DNA of 64,000 nucleotides, taken from Sedimenticola selenatireducens DSM 17993 (GTDB taxonomy: Bacteria > Pseudomonadota > Gammaproteobacteria > Chromatiales > Chromatiaceae). This document shows, in pieces, positions 27,055 through 37,994 of this stretch. The notes under the pieces are model-generated. The model was not told where the DNA came from and did no database searches. It saw only the letters and a list, made by a program, of their open reading frames with translations. Location of the stretch: NCBI RefSeq assembly GCF_000428045.1, contig NZ_ATZE01000008.1, positions 62,001 to 126,000 on the forward strand. Reading direction: 5' to 3'. Each line of letters begins with the position of its first letter. Within the stretch, counting starts at the first letter, position 1. The translations under genes and the position numbers were made by a program.

Positions 27055-28524
27055 TCACCTCTGGTACAAGGCTATTAAACGGGTAATTTGTTCAGTTCGC
27101 TCGGGATTTACCTGGTGCCAGGAAAAGCGCCAGGCCCAGTTGCCGCAGACAGTTCCCGGTGTATTCATGCGCGCACTGGAATCGAGCAACAGAATATCCT
27201 GCATGGGCAACACGCAGAGAAACGACACCGATGACAATGCCATGCGCAGCATGGCCAGCATCTGCTCTTCCGCCGAATCACTGCGACAGCCGCTATAGGC
27301 TAAAAAGAAATCCTTATTGTATTTTTCTTCATCCTTGATCCAGCCGAGGGTTGTGTCATTGTCGTGCGTACCCGTATACACCACGTCACAATGTCTGTGC
27401 CGATGCGGCAGATGAGGATTGGCGCTATTCCCGTCGAAGGCAAACTGCAGCACCTTCATTCCCGGCAGGCCGAAACGCTCCTTAAGTGCGTGGACCCGAT
27501 CAGTGATGACGCCAAGATCTTCAGCAATCAGGGGCAGGGACGGATAGCAGTCGTGCAGTGCCTTCAACAGGGTCTCACCGGGGACATCACGCCAGTGTCC
27601 GTTGATGGCCGTTTCGTCCTCTGCCGGTATTTCCCAGCAGGCATCGAGCCCGCGAAAATGGTCCACGCGAATCAGGTCGAATAACTGCAGCAGGGTCGCC
27701 AGCCGATCTTTCCACCACTTGAACCCGTCACGCTGCATGTACTCCCAGTCATAGAGTGGGTTGCCCCACTTCTGTCCCGTAGGAGAAAACGCATCGGGTG
27801 GCACGCCGGACACATAAGTCATACTACCGTCTTCATTTACCTGGAAGTTTTCACGATTGGCCCAGACATCTGCACTGTCATGGGAAACGAAAATTGGCAT
27901 GTCACCAAAAATACGCACGTTGTACCGGGCGGCGTATTCACGAATCTCGCGCCACTGGGTGAAAAACACAAACTGCTCAAAAACCGCTTGATCGATCTCT
28001 TGCGACAGTTCACTTGCCGCCTGCAACAGCGCCGACTTGTTGCGCTGGCGTAACCCCGGCGGCCACAGATACCAGGGTTTCATTCCGTATCTTTTTTTTA
28101 GCCCGACAAACAGGCAAAAGTCGTCGAGCCAGGACTTGCTACTCAGTCTGAACTCTTGCAAACGGCCCTTCCACTCACTATCCGGCGGCACCTGATTGAA
28201 ATGGTCATGCGCCTGCTCTAGACAGATGGACCGGTACCGGCCGTTCACTTGAGGTTGACGGATAGCTTCGAGATCCAGCCAGCCTCTATCAACCAGCCAG
28301 TCAAGGCTGATCAGTGCCGGATTCCCCGCATGCGCCGAGAAACACTGGTAGGGAGAGAGATCCTCATGCGGCGGACAGAGCGGCAACATTTGCCAGACCT
28401 TGATGCCACAGGCGTGCAGAAATTCGACAAAGCGATAGGCCTCATGCCCGATATCACCGCCGGAGAGTGGGCCCGGCAGGGAGGTCGGATGCAACAGAAT
28501 GCCTGCACAACGTGATTTGTCCAT
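27055..28524 (-). CDS. malQ: 4-alpha-glucanotransferase (GH77, amylomaltase)
   Basis: Transfers maltodextrin segments between chains and releases glucose. The start CAGILLHPTSLPG and the catalytic segments RVDHFRGLDACWEIPAE, LIAEDLGVI and YTGTHDNDTTLGW are classic GH77. I start it at the ATG at 28524 (489 residues), where family members normally begin. An in-frame GTG at 28557 overlaps the stop of the preceding GH57 gene by four bases and may also be used through coupling. It sits between the GH57 gene and glgP in the operon. Confidence 0.93.
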   Translation of the reverse strand: MDKSRCAGILLHPTSLPGPLSGGDIGHEAYRFVEFLHACGIKVWQMLPLCPPHEDLSPYQCFSAHAGNPALISLDWLVDRGWLDLEAIRQPQVNGRYRSICLEQAHDHFNQVPPDSEWKGRLQEFRLSSKSWLDDFCLFVGLKKRYGMKPWYLWPPGLRQRNKSALLQAASELSQEIDQAVFEQFVFFTQWREIREYAARYNVRIFGDMPIFVSHDSADVWANRENFQVNEDGSMTYVSGVPPDAFSPTGQKWGNPLYDWEYMQRDGFKWWKDRLATLLQLFDLIRVDHFRGLDACWEIPAEDETAINGHWRDVPGETLLKALHDCYPSLPLIAEDLGVITDRVHALKERFGLPGMKVLQFAFDGNSANPHLPHRHRHCDVVYTGTHDNDTTLGWIKDEEKYNKDFFLAYSGCRSDSAEEQMLAMLRMALSSVSFLCVLPMQDILLLDSSARMNTPGTVCGNWAWRFSWHQVNPERTEQITRLIALYQR

Positions 28525-28553
28525 GGATTGCCGCTCACTGCTGATTTGATCAA

Positions 28554-30266
28554 TCACTCCTGCCTGCCTGGTCGCATCGCGCCTCCCATGGCCGGCGCCC
28601 CGGTACCCACGGAGAAGACCCGGGTGAGATAGTCCGGTGATTCCACTTCAAGCAATTGATAAAGGTTGCTAAGGTGCAAGCGGAAGAGCTCATCAAACAT
28701 CGCCACGGACTCTGCCGAATTGTACTCACCCAGCCACCAGAACCAGTCGGAACTTTCACAGGTAGCCAACTGCAACGTGGCATTGCGGTAACTCTCGTCA
28801 TCCAGAGTCCCACTACTCACTACCTTGTCATAGGTATTTTTTGCTTCAACGAGCATATCCCATGCCCGGTTTTTCCCTTTCTCACCAATCCAGGTGGAAA
28901 AATTCCCATAGACCCAGCTACCGGCCACAATCTGCTCCAGCCTCGGCCTGTCGCTCGTCGCCCGCTGGAGATAATCACTATAGGTGGTGAGTCTGATGCC
29001 TTCGTGACTGCTCAGTTTTTCATACAGCCCGGATAAAAAATAATAGCCGTTCTCCGGGTAGTGTTCCCAGGCATTCTCGCCATCCATGATGATGGAGACC
29101 ACCGGTTCGCTCTCATCGGCGCAAGTCTGCGCAATGGTTTCCAGATGATGCACCAGGTTGGCCACGGCATCATCCGCATGCCAATTGGAATACTTGAAGC
29201 CGATCAGATCGGAAAGACCATCATCGCGAAAAAAACAGGCGATCTCTCTGTTCCTGTAATTATAGGCATCGTGTATGCAGGGAGGTTGTTCCAGGTGTGA
29301 TCTGTTCAGGGAGTTTCTCAACACCGTCTCCCCGCTGGCCAGCCACTTAAGCCCCATCCCGGCAATCAACTCCACGCACTCGCCACTGATCCCCCCTTCG
29401 GATGGCCAGCAACCGGCCGGCAGGAATCCGAAATGTTTTTCAAACACCGCCAGTCCCTGCTCCATGTGCCAGCGACAGCGCGCTTCACCCCCGGGATAAA
29501 CCGGTGATAACGGAAGCTGCGTATCCGGCAGGGACTCCTCGGCACACTTGAAATCCATCAGCAGGGGCAGCATCGGGTGGGCATAGGGCGTCAAGGACAA
29601 TTCGATTCGTCCCGACTCGGCAAGGCGCCGGTATCGGCCAATCACGCCATCGATCAATTCATGGATCAGTTCGATTATCAGATGGCGGTCATGTATGGTG
29701 TAGTTGCAGCACCTGTTCATTAACGATTTAACACGGGCATCACTCCTGCGCACGGTCTCTCCCAGCCAGGCCAGGTGATACCAGACCAGCAGATCGACAA
29801 AATACTGATCGGAGTAATAGGCAAGTTTTTCCGGAGCCTTCATGGCATTCTGCGCCATATCCGCGAGGATATTGAACTGCGGGTAACGCTCGATCAATCG
29901 AAGTTTATTGGCCCTTAGACAGGACTTGATCAATTTAAGCCGTCTATGGATATCCAGGTACAGAACCGGATCTATCAGAGCCGCCAGCAGCGGATCGCGA
30001 AGCGCCTTTCCGTGATGCAGATAGTTATCCAGCTGGCTTGTATAATCTTCTATCTGCTCCAGCAGTATCGGCGCGAAATTGACAACCGCCCTGGCCTGCT
30101 GGTTGTTTTCCAGATGCGCCACCATATCCACATAATCCTTGATAGTGTGCAGATAGGTCCAGGGCTGCTGGTACTCGCCATTTCGCTGATCACGATAGTC
30201 CGGCTGGTGCATATGCCAGTAAAGAACAACGTTGATCACCTTGTGCCGGGAATTTTTATCGGACAT
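28554..30266 (-). CDS. GH57 glucanotransferase/amylase
   Basis: A 570-residue glycoside hydrolase family 57 protein. The first conserved block [11 protein letters not shown] is near the N-terminus, the nucleophile Glu is in [12 protein letters not shown], and the acid/base Asp is in [15 protein letters not shown]57 members act as alpha-amylases or 4-alpha-glucanotransferases; branching-enzyme members exist too, but glgB (GH13) is present next door. I start it at the ATG at 30266, which overlaps the glgC stop by 11 bp; the frame extends 16 codons upstream inside glgC. The ribosome site is weak, consistent with translational coupling to glgC. Confidence 0.9.
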   Translation of the reverse strand: MSDKNSRHKVINVVLYWHMHQPDYRDQRNGEYQQPWTYLHTIKDYVDMVAHLENNQQARAVVNFAPILLEQIEDYTSQLDNYLHHGKALRDPLLAALIDPVLYLDIHRRLKLIKSCLRANKLRLIERYPQFNILADMAQNAMKAPEKLAYYSDQYFVDLLVWYHLAWLGETVRRSDARVKSLMNRCCNYTIHDRHLIIELIHELIDGVIGRYRRLAESGRIELSLTPYAHPMLPLLMDFKCAEESLPDTQLPLSPVYPGGEARCRWHMEQGLAVFEKHFGFLPAGCWPSEGGISGECVELIAGMGLKWLASGETVLRNSLNRSHLEQPPCIHDAYNYRNREIACFFRDDGLSDLIGFKYSNWHADDAVANLVHHLETIAQTCADESEPVVSIIMDGENAWEHYPENGYYFLSGLYEKLSSHEGIRLTTYSDYLQRATSDRPRLEQIVAGSWVYGNFSTWIGEKGKNRAWDMLVEAKNTYDKVVSSGTLDDESYRNATLQLATCESSDWFWWLGEYNSAESVAMFDELFRLHLSNLYQLLEVESPDYLTRVFSVGTGAPAMGGAMRPGRQE

Positions 30267-31524
30267 GGTGAAGCGACTGCCCGAGCATTTCCGGGGTGAC
30301 CAGGACAACACCATTCGGTGTCACATAATATTTTTCGCGGTCCTCCTCGGGGTTCTCTCCTATCACCATGTCATTGGCAATATCACACCCCTTGTCGATT
30401 ACCGCACGACTGATGCGACACCGTTTCCCGATGGTGACCTCCGGCAGTACCACAGATGATTCCACCCGTGAGTAATCATTGACACTGACATGGGAGAACA
30501 ATAGTGAGCGCCTGACCATTGCACCGGAGATGATACAGCCACCGGAAACCATCGAATCAATAGCCATGCCCCGGCGCTTTTCATCATCAAAAATGAACTT
30601 GGCTGGCGGCAGTTGTTCCTGCAGGGTCCATATCGGCCACTCATCGTCATACAGGTTCAACTCCGGAGTGACTGCAGTCAATTCCAGGTTCGCTTCCCAG
30701 AACGCATCAACCGTTCCCACATCGCGCCAGTAGGCCTGTACACGATTGTCGGAATCGGTAAATGGATAGGCACAGACCCGGTATCTATCGATGATTCGGG
30801 GAAGCACATCCTTGCCAAAATCATGACTGGACTTTGGATCATCGGCATCACGGATCAACTGCTCGTACAAAAACTTCGTATTGAAAATATAGATTCCCAT
30901 CGAACATAAGGCGTACCGGTTATTGCCGGGCATGGACTCAGGTGTCTCCGGTTTTTCCACGAACTTGTTGATGCGCATCTCCTCATCAACGCTCATGACG
31001 CCGAAGGCCGATGCCTTTTCCAGGGGGACTTCAATACAACCCACGGTTACATCGGCGTTATAATCAACATGTCTCGCCAACATGGTGCCGTAATCCATTT
31101 TATAGATATGATCGCCGGCGAGGATCAGCACATGATCAGGCGAGTGGGTGCGGATAATATCCAGATTTTGGTAAACCGAGTCCGCCGTACCGGAGTACCA
31201 GGATGCCTCAATACGTTGTTGCGCCGGCAGCAGCTCCACGAACTCCCGCAGCTCTCCACGAAAATGCCCCCATCCCCGTTGTATGTGCAAATTCAAAGAG
31301 TGAGATTTATATTGCGTCAGCACCCCGATACGGCGAATACCCGAGTTGACGCAATTTGACAGGGAGAAATCTATAATTCGAAACTTTCCGCCAAACGGCA
31401 CCGCCGGTTTGGCGCGCCATTTTGTCAACTGCTTCAAGCGTACTCCCCGCCCACCTGCCAATATCAGGGCCAGCGCGTTGCGGGTCAGATAACTGATAAA
31501 GCGGGGTGAGTTTTTATACTTCAT
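30256..31524 (-). CDS. glgC: Glucose-1-phosphate adenylyltransferase
   Basis: Makes ADP-glucose from glucose-1-phosphate and ATP, the committed step of bacterial glycogen synthesis. The 422 residues carry the N-terminal pyrophosphorylase signature [32 protein letters not shown], the substrate-site region FVEKPE, and a C-terminal left-handed beta-helix. The sequence is of the allosteric GlgC type. AGGGAAAG lies six bases before the ATG at 31524. It heads a six-gene leftward operon and is divergent from glgBA across 358 bp. Confidence 0.96.
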   Translation of the reverse strand: MKYKNSPRFISYLTRNALALILAGGRGVRLKQLTKWRAKPAVPFGGKFRIIDFSLSNCVNSGIRRIGVLTQYKSHSLNLHIQRGWGHFRGELREFVELLPAQQRIEASWYSGTADSVYQNLDIIRTHSPDHVLILAGDHIYKMDYGTMLARHVDYNADVTVGCIEVPLEKASAFGVMSVDEEMRINKFVEKPETPESMPGNNRYALCSMGIYIFNTKFLYEQLIRDADDPKSSHDFGKDVLPRIIDRYRVCAYPFTDSDNRVQAYWRDVGTVDAFWEANLELTAVTPELNLYDDEWPIWTLQEQLPPAKFIFDDEKRRGMAIDSMVSGGCIISGAMVRRSLLFSHVSVNDYSRVESSVVLPEVTIGKRCRISRAVIDKGCDIANDMVIGENPEEDREKYYVTPNGVVLVTPEMLGQSLHHVR

Positions 31525-31882
31525 CGACGTACTTTCCCTGTGTTATCCATCACTTCATGATCTGTAATAATTTTCTACCATCGGCAGCGCGCCCACGCCT
31601 CGCGAGACTTCGCTCCCGAAGCAGGGGCTATCCAGGTCAAATTGATCACAGCCACTGAACTCTCAGCCAGCGGATTCACGAAAAAACTCCTGGCGTTCCG
31701 GTACACATCCGCTACACGCCTAGTAAAGCGTAGTTAGAAAATATGAATTATCCAGTCTATTTTGGCTACCATGTTGTTCTACCGACAAAGCATCGACTTA
31801 TACAGTAAAATTGTTCCACATAGATATTATTTATACTTTCGGGATTAACCGTGAATAACGCCCGCTACAGGAAGGCTGCGTA
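31525..31882. promoter_or_regulatory. Divergent glgC / glgB promoter region
   Basis: 358 bases without a gene. The half near glgB is AT-rich (about 31735-31850) and contains TATACT near 31831, a possible -10 for glgB with an imperfect -35 TTGTTC about 15 bases upstream. The half near glgC holds no clear promoter by eye. Because both transcription units start here, shared regulation of glycogen synthesis and breakdown is likely. Confidence 0.5.
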
Positions 31883-34096
31883 ATGACCGCTCTCACCAAT
31901 GAATTGGACCGTCAGACATTGAGCTATCTCTCTACCGTCAGACAGGATCTTGACCGGATTGCCAATGCGGCACATTACAACCCCTGTGCCGTACTGGGCA
32001 GGCAACAATGCCAGAGTGACGGCCCCTTGTTGTGCTACTCACCAGACACGCTTGAACTCTCCCTGGAACAGCCGGATCAATCACTCGCGCGCATTGGGGA
32101 TAGTGACTTTTTTGTCTATACCGGAGATCCCCAGGCAATCCCCCGGTATTACCGATTGCGGCGACTGGATACACATCAGCGGGTGAGCCTATTCCATGAC
32201 CCTTACAGCTTTCCCCTGCAGATTTCAGACGAAGACCTGCAGCTTTTTTCCGCGGGCAGACACTTTCATATCTACAACATCCTCGGCGCACAGTTTAAGT
32301 GCATTGATGGCATAGACGGCATACGGTTCGCCACCTGGGCGCCCAATGCCGAACGGGTCAGTGTTATCGGCGACTTCAACAACTGGGATGGACGCCGTCA
32401 TCCCATGTGCTCGCGCGGGATTAGCGGCGTCTGGGAACTGTTCATCCCCGATCTGCCAAGCGGCAGTCTGTATAAATACGAAATCCGTAACCGTGATTCT
32501 GGAGCCATCCTGACCAAAACCGATCCCTACTCGCAACAGATGGAACTGCGTCCGCGCACAGCTTCAGTGGCCAAACAGGCACTGCCTTTCCCCTGGCAGG
32601 ACAACGGATGGATGGCGGCAAGAGCCGGCCAGGCGTGGCTGCATGAGCCGCTCTCCATCTATGAATGCCATCTCGGTTCATGGCAACGCGACCGGGATAA
32701 CCACTTTCTCAACTACCGGGAGCTGGCTCATCAACTGGTGGTCTATCTCAAGGAGACCGGCTTTACCCATATCCAGCTGCTACCGATCACCGAGCACCCG
32801 CTGGATGCCTCCTGGGGTTATCAGACAACAGGATATTTCGCACCGACCAGCCGCTTCGGCGATGCCGCGGATTTCCGCTACTTTGTCGATTACTGCCATA
32901 CCCATGAGATCGGCGTCCTGCTGGACTGGGTTCCGGCACACTTTCCCAAGGATGAGCATGGCCTCGCCCGCTTTGACGGCTCCGCGCTCTATGAACACGA
33001 GGATCCACGGCGGGGAGAACACCGGGACTGGGGAACCCTGATCTACAATTACGGCCGCAACGAAGTGAAAAACTTCCTGCTCGCCAGCGCGCTTTACTGG
33101 CTTGAGGAGTACCACATAGACGGTCTGCGGGTAGATGCCGTCGCCTCCATGCTCTATCTCGACTATTCACGCGAGGCAGGCGACTGGATACCGAACCAGT
33201 ATGGCGGTAATGAGAACCTGGAAGCCATCGCCTTTCTACGGGAACTGAACAGTGTGGTTCACGACTGCTATCCGGGCGCCCTCATGATCGCGGAGGAATC
33301 GACCTCTTGGCCACAAGTCACCCGCCCGGTCCACCTCGGCGGGTTGGGTTTCAGTATGAAATGGAACATGGGCTGGATGCACGACACCCTGAACTATATG
33401 CAGCAGGACCCGGTGTACCGCCGCTATAACCATGACCAGCTGACCTTTGGACTGCTGTACATTTTCAATGAAAACTTTATCCTGCCGTTTTCCCATGACG
33501 AGGTGGTGCACGAGAAAAGCTCCCTGCTCAACAAAATGCCGGGGGATGAGTGGCAGCGGTTCGCCAATCTGCGCCTGCTCTATACCTATCAATTTACCTA
33601 TCCCGGCAAAAAACTGCTGTTCATGGGCAGTGAATTCGGCCAGGGCGATGAATGGAACAGCGACCAGGCGCTGGACTGGTATGTGGTGCAATATCCCCTG
33701 CACCAGGGAGTCAGGCGACTGGTTACCGATCTGAACCGGCTCTACACCACACAACCGGCGTTATACCGGTACGATTTCGATTACGCGGGATTCGAATGGA
33801 TCGACTGCCACGATTCGGATCAGTCGGTCCTCTCCTATCTGCGCACAGCGGACGGTGAGCATCTGCTGGTGGTGCTGAATTATACTCCGGTCATCAGGAA
33901 GGGTTACCGGATCGGCACGCCCACGAGCGGCAGCTACCGGGTGATTCTCAATTCTGATTCGGTCTATTATGCCGGCAGTAATGCCGGGAGCGGTGAAGTA
34001 CTGATGACCGACGATACACCCTGGATGGGCCGACCGGCTTCCTTGTGCCTTGACCTGCCGCCCCTAGCCGGACTGATACTCGCAAAAATAACATGA
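31883..34096 (+). CDS. glgB: 1,4-alpha-glucan branching enzyme
   Basis: Introduces alpha-1,6 branches into glycogen. The 737 residues comprise an N-terminal GlgB module ([11 protein letters not shown]), a CBM48 domain ([23 protein letters not shown] is its hallmark region) and a GH13 catalytic barrel. The nucleophile region is [16 protein letters not shown], the acid/base region [10 protein letters not shown] and the third Asp region [16 protein letters not shown] is seven bases before the ATG at 31883. glgA overlaps its stop by four bases. Confidence 0.97.
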   Translation: MTALTNELDRQTLSYLSTVRQDLDRIANAAHYNPCAVLGRQQCQSDGPLLCYSPDTLELSLEQPDQSLARIGDSDFFVYTGDPQAIPRYYRLRRLDTHQRVSLFHDPYSFPLQISDEDLQLFSAGRHFHIYNILGAQFKCIDGIDGIRFATWAPNAERVSVIGDFNNWDGRRHPMCSRGISGVWELFIPDLPSGSLYKYEIRNRDSGAILTKTDPYSQQMELRPRTASVAKQALPFPWQDNGWMAARAGQAWLHEPLSIYECHLGSWQRDRDNHFLNYRELAHQLVVYLKETGFTHIQLLPITEHPLDASWGYQTTGYFAPTSRFGDAADFRYFVDYCHTHEIGVLLDWVPAHFPKDEHGLARFDGSALYEHEDPRRGEHRDWGTLIYNYGRNEVKNFLLASALYWLEEYHIDGLRVDAVASMLYLDYSREAGDWIPNQYGGNENLEAIAFLRELNSVVHDCYPGALMIAEESTSWPQVTRPVHLGGLGFSMKWNMGWMHDTLNYMQQDPVYRRYNHDQLTFGLLYIFNENFILPFSHDEVVHEKSSLLNKMPGDEWQRFANLRLLYTYQFTYPGKKLLFMGSEFGQGDEWNSDQALDWYVVQYPLHQGVRRLVTDLNRLYTTQPALYRYDFDYAGFEWIDCHDSDQSVLSYLRTADGEHLLVVLNYTPVIRKGYRIGTPTSGSYRVILNSDSVYYAGSNAGSGEVLMTDDTPWMGRPASLCLDLPPLAGLILAKIT

Positions 34097-35574
34097 ATAA
34101 CGTTCTGTACCTGACCAGCGAACTGTTTCCACTGATAAAAACCGGGGGCCTCGCCGATGTCGCCGGCAGCCTGCCGCCTGCCCTGACGAAATTGGGTCAG
34201 GAGATGCGGATACTTCTGCCTGCTTATCCGGAGGTCATGCGCTGGATAAAACAGCCGACCCTGCTGGCCAGCGGCAGCTACTACAACCAGGAGGTGAGAC
34301 TGTTCGAAACCCACTTGCCGGAAAGCGGCGTCATTACCTGGCTGGTACACTGTCCGGCGGCATTCGATCGCCCCGGTGGCCCCTATATCGACGGCAATGG
34401 CGAGCCCTGGCATGACAATGCCTTGCGCTTCGCCATCTTCTGCCTGGTGGCTGTCGATATTGCACTGAACAGACTGAACCTCAACTGGCAACCCGACATC
34501 GTGCATGGCAACGACTGGCAATCCGGCCTGGTGCCGGCGCTGCTGCAACTGCACCAAAGCCGGCCGGCCACCCTGTTCACCATACACAATCTCGCCTACC
34601 AGGGGCTGTTTGATTATCAAACCTTTCTGGATCTGAATCTGCCGGCCAGGCTCTGGCACCCCGACGGGCTTGAGTTCTATGGCCAGCTCTCATTCATCAA
34701 GGGTGGACTGGCCTTTGCCGATCGTATCAATACCGTCAGCCCGACCTATGCACGTGAAATCCTGCAACCCGAATTCGGCTACGGACTGGAGGGACTGCTG
34801 CGGCATCGCCGGGACAGGCTTTCCGGCATACTCAATGGAATCGACAGCAAGGTATGGAATCCGCAGAACGATAAATATCTCCAGGCTCCCTACGGCATAC
34901 AAAATCTGCAGCAAAAAAGCATCAACAAGACCCGCCTGCAGCAACAGTTGGGACTCCCGGTGGATGCCGGGGTTCCGCTGATCGGCATGATCAGCCGGCT
35001 GGTCGAGCAAAAAGGTCTTGAGATCATCCTGCAGGGCATGGCCGATCTACTGGCGATGCCCGCCCAGCTGATCATTGTCGGAACCGGAGACATTCATTAC
35101 GAGTTGCAGCTCACGGAGTGGGCAAGCCGACACCCCGAACAATTGAAAGTGATCATCGGCTATAACGAACCGCTGTCACACCGGCTGGAGGCTGCCAGCG
35201 ACCTGTTCCTGATGCCATCATCATTTGAACCTTGTGGACTGAACCAGATCTACAGCCTGCGCTACGGCACCCTGCCGGTGGTAAGGAATGTCGGCGGCCT
35301 GGCGGATACCGTGGTGGACGCCAATACCCGGACCATAAAAAACGGAACGGCCAACGGCTTTGTCATCCCAACACAGACATCCGCCGATCTGCTGGCCACT
35401 CTTCAGCGCGCGCTTGAACTATACCTGCAAACCGATACATGGCAGCAGTTGCAGATCACCGCGATGGGCAGCGACTACTCCTGGAACGCCAGCGCCGAGC
35501 ATTACCGCGCCCTTTACCACCAGGCAATGGCCGACCGGGACAACACGGCTCGCCAGTCAGGCCGATTTTTGTGA
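34093..35574 (+). CDS. glgA: Glycogen synthase (ADP-glucose)
   Basis: Elongates alpha-1,4-glucan from ADP-glucose. The 493 residues belong to GT5: the ADP-glucose binding [13 protein letters not shown] is at residues 16-28, [11 protein letters not shown] in the first lobe, and the catalytic C-lobe [17 protein letters not shown] is followed by the NVGGLADTV loop. Its ATG overlaps the glgB TGA (ATGA), so the pair is translationally coupled. Transcription likely ends at the REP-like palindrome 80 bp downstream. Confidence 0.97.
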   Translation: MNNVLYLTSELFPLIKTGGLADVAGSLPPALTKLGQEMRILLPAYPEVMRWIKQPTLLASGSYYNQEVRLFETHLPESGVITWLVHCPAAFDRPGGPYIDGNGEPWHDNALRFAIFCLVAVDIALNRLNLNWQPDIVHGNDWQSGLVPALLQLHQSRPATLFTIHNLAYQGLFDYQTFLDLNLPARLWHPDGLEFYGQLSFIKGGLAFADRINTVSPTYAREILQPEFGYGLEGLLRHRRDRLSGILNGIDSKVWNPQNDKYLQAPYGIQNLQQKSINKTRLQQQLGLPVDAGVPLIGMISRLVEQKGLEIILQGMADLLAMPAQLIIVGTGDIHYELQLTEWASRHPEQLKVIIGYNEPLSHRLEAASDLFLMPSSFEPCGLNQIYSLRYGTLPVVRNVGGLADTVVDANTRTIKNGTANGFVIPTQTSADLLATLQRALELYLQTDTWQQLQITAMGSDYSWNASAEHYRALYHQAMADRDNTARQSGRFL

Positions 35575-35655
35575 CGACGACACCGTCCTCGCAGTGCCTG
35601 GATTACATTCATCCGTCGTTGTTGAATTGCGCGACGCTAATACGATAACAGAATC

Positions 35656-35681
35656 GTCGAGTTAGCCCGCAAGCGTAACTC
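35656..35681. repeat. REP-like hairpin, copy 2
   Basis: GAGTTA (35659-35664) pairs with TAACTC (35676-35681), and an inner GC pairs with GC next to a bulged G, the same architecture as at 21707. The 13 bases from 35656 match the first copy except for one G-to-A change. It lies between the convergent glgA and ene-reductase genes. Confidence 0.6.
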
Positions 35682-35691
35682 CACCCCCGAC

Positions 35692-36795
35692 TCAATCACC
35701 CGGCTGCATGGCCAACGCAGGGTAGTCCGTATACCCGGCGGCACCACCACCATAAAGGGTCTGCTTGTCCAGGCGCTGCAACGGTGCATTGAGCTTAAGT
35801 CGCCGCACCAGATCAGGATTGGCGATGAATGACCGACCAAAGGCCACCAGCGCGTTGGGGTCTTTAGCGGTCAACGCGTGCGCCAGCTCAGAGGTATATC
35901 CATTATTGGCGATATAGGTACCACTGAAGCGCGCTCGCAGCCGTTGAAAATCAAACTCGGGATCATGGTCCCGGGATGACATGGTGGCACCTTCGATTAC
36001 ATGAACATAGACTGGCGCAAGCTGCTCCAGTTGATCAAACACCGATTCAAACAGGGCCCAATTATCCGCATTGCTTACCCCATTGGCCGGACTGACCGGG
36101 GATAGCCTCACCCCTACCCGTCCAACACCTGCCTCTTCAATCACCGCCGCCATCACCTCCCTGAGAAAACGGCTGCGATTCTCGATCGAACCGCCATACC
36201 GGTCATTCCGATGGTTCGACCCGTCGCGCAGGAACTGGTCGATCAGGTAGCCGTTGGCGGCATGGATCTCCACCCCGTCGAAACCGGCCTCCAGGGCATT
36301 GCGGGTTGCCTGCCGATAGGCCTGCACGATCCCGGAAATTTCATCCAGAGCCAGCGCCCGGGGTTGGCTGGCGGTGACAAACGCCCCATCGACAAAGGTC
36401 AGGGCGTCCGCCTGGATGGCCGAGGGACCGACCGGCTGGCCGCCATCGGGTTGCAGGCTGCTATGAGACACCCGTCCCACATGCCAGAGCTGCAGGAAGA
36501 TATGGCCACCGACGGCGTGCACCGCATCGGTCACCAGACGCCAGCCGTCGGTCTGTTCCTGGCTGTAGATACCCGGGGTATCCTGATAGCCCTGCCCCTG
36601 CTGGGAAATCTGCGAAGCCTCGGCGATAATCAACCCCGCCGATGCGCGCTGGGCATAATATTCGGCCATCAGTGGAGTCGGCACAAAACCGGCACCCGCC
36701 CGGCTGCGGGTCAGGGGGGCCATTACGACTCGATTATCTAGCTGGAGATTACCCAGACTGTACGGGTCAAAGAGTGGTGCTGGTTGACTGATCAC
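35692..36795 (-). CDS. Old-yellow-enzyme family NAD(P)H:flavin oxidoreductase
   Basis: An FMN-dependent ene-reductase of the NemA type, about 367 residues. The N-terminal [25 protein letters not shown] binds FMN, and the centre [29 protein letters not shown] is the family signature, with substrate-binding His/Asn. The only start that fits the family length is a GTG at 36795, with AGGAG eleven bases upstream, a little far. The longer open frame upstream reads through a GC hairpin and looks non-coding. Likely roles are reduction of electrophilic alkenes, quinones or nitro compounds. Confidence 0.88.
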   Translation of the reverse strand: [367 protein letters not shown]

Positions 36796-36886
36796 GCCGG
36801 TAAGCGCTCCTGTGCCTTGAATAAATAGCCGGGGATCATACCAATAACGGGCAGGAGGTCCAGCCAGGAAAAATCCCGGGGACGCA

Positions 36887-36910
36887 CCGGGCCGGCACAG
36901 GCCGGCCCGG
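36887..36910 (-). terminator. GC hairpin behind cytochrome c'
   Basis: CCGGGCCGGC (36887-36896) and GCCGGCCCGG (36901-36910) form a perfect ten-bp all-GC stem with the tetraloop ACAG. On the minus strand it follows the cytochrome c' stop by 23 bases, and a TTTTT tract comes about 12 bases later. It separates cytochrome c' from the ene-reductase on the same strand. Confidence 0.6.
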
Positions 36911-36933
36911 CACACGATCACCGAGTAATGCGA

Positions 36934-37392
36934 CTATTTCTTGCTGCGGTATTTTTTATGGCAACTACCACAGGTTTCACCGGTTTTTCCAAACTGCGCT
37001 TTTATTGCCGCTTCGTCACCCGTCGCCGCCACCTGCTGCAACTTGACCGCCTCATCTTGCATGTTCTGGTATTTGCTCAAAAAATCATCCCAGTTATCCC
37101 AGATTTCCGGCTTGGCTTCACTCTCACCCACTGATCCTTTCGGAAAGCCTTCAGAGACATCCAGACGGGAGGCATTGGCCAGACCCTCGGCGCGGCTTTT
37201 AAAAAATGCGGCATCAAACGGGATCTTGCCTTTTACCATCGCCCCCATCGGGTCCATGTACCATTTATAAGTGGTCATGACCGACTCCCTGAAATCAATC
37301 GCCCCCTGGATACCCTCCTCGGCCAGAGCGGCCGACGAGGCAGTACCGAGCAGTGAAATCATCATCACAGATTGAAGCAGACCCTTTTTCAT
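36934..37392 (-). CDS. Cytochrome c' (class II c-type cytochrome)
   Basis: A 152-residue periplasmic haem protein. A Sec signal peptide (MKKGLLQSVMMISLLGTASSA, cleavage near ALA-EEG) is followed by a helical bundle and the C-terminal haem-binding CGSCHKKYRSK, the class II arrangement. Cytochromes c' bind NO and CO and can protect against nitrosative stress; c556-type electron carriers look alike. GGAGAGGG lies before the ATG at 37392; the frame extends 24 codons upstream without sense. It is transcribed leftward, 140 bp behind the TerB-like gene. Confidence 0.9.
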   Translation of the reverse strand: MKKGLLQSVMMISLLGTASSAALAEEGIQGAIDFRESVMTTYKWYMDPMGAMVKGKIPFDAAFFKSRAEGLANASRLDVSEGFPKGSVGESEAKPEIWDNWDDFLSKYQNMQDEAVKLQQVAATGDEAAIKAQFGKTGETCGSCHKKYRSKK

Positions 37393-37532
37393 TATTTTCC
37401 CTCTCCTGATAACCACACCAAAAAAATGGTGAATAAAGTACAGCCGATCAAGCCGGCAGCCCATTAATAGTATTCCAATAAAATGGCTTATGCAGCATGG
37501 AGCCCCGTGATTCCTGAGTCAAGAACAGGAGA

Positions 37533-37994
37533 TCATGTCGAGCGATTATCGGCCCGGTGCTTTGCCGTGATGAAGACCGAGTGAGGTACATAGAGCAGTT
37601 CTGACAGCCGGCGTATGACATGCTCCTCGTAGCGGTGCAGTGACTGGTCGGCAAAGGCGATCTGCCACAGTGTCTCGATCAGTTGGTTCTTCTGTTCGGC
37701 GGTATAGTGCTGATTGATCAGACGGGTAAACTCGTAATAGTCAGTGGAGTCGGCGTGCTCCGACTCGGCCATGGACAGCAACGCCTCGGCTTGCTCCTGG
37801 CCCAGACCGAAATAGCGCTGTACCGCCTGCAACAGCGCTTCCTTCTCCTCTGGCTGCTGCTGGAAATCTGACTCTGCCACTTCAAACAGCAACACGGTAA
37901 CCGCCAGCCGGAGAGCGTGTTCCGGATCCCTTGCCATGGTGTCAGAATCGGGAGACAGGTGGGCCTCGAAGAACTGCTTTATCTTTTCAATCAT
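37533..37994 (-). CDS. TerB-like family protein
   Basis: A 153-residue all-helical acidic protein. LAVTVLLFEVAESDFQQQPEEKEALLQAV and, later, LWQIAFADQSLHRYEEHVIRRLSELL give the repeated acidic Asp/Glu pattern of the TerB (COG3793/TerB_2) family, known from tellurite resistance and membrane-stress loci. It overlaps the 3' end of the CHASE2 kinase gene by four bases, so the two are translated together. A function in metal or membrane stress beside a CHASE2 kinase is plausible but not shown. Confidence 0.78.
   Translation of the reverse strand: MIEKIKQFFEAHLSPDSDTMARDPEHALRLAVTVLLFEVAESDFQQQPEEKEALLQAVQRYFGLGQEQAEALLSMAESEHADSTDYYEFTRLINQHYTAEQKNQLIETLWQIAFADQSLHRYEEHVIRRLSELLYVPHSVFITAKHRADNRST

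Noticed and set aside
28099-28107. T-run on the plus strand inside malQ as a possible terminator.
   Set aside because: It lies within an intact coding sequence with no stem next to it.
36796-36921. N-terminal extension of the ene-reductase reading frame.
   Set aside because: The extension reads through a GC-rich hairpin, looks unlike any family member and would exceed the usual length.
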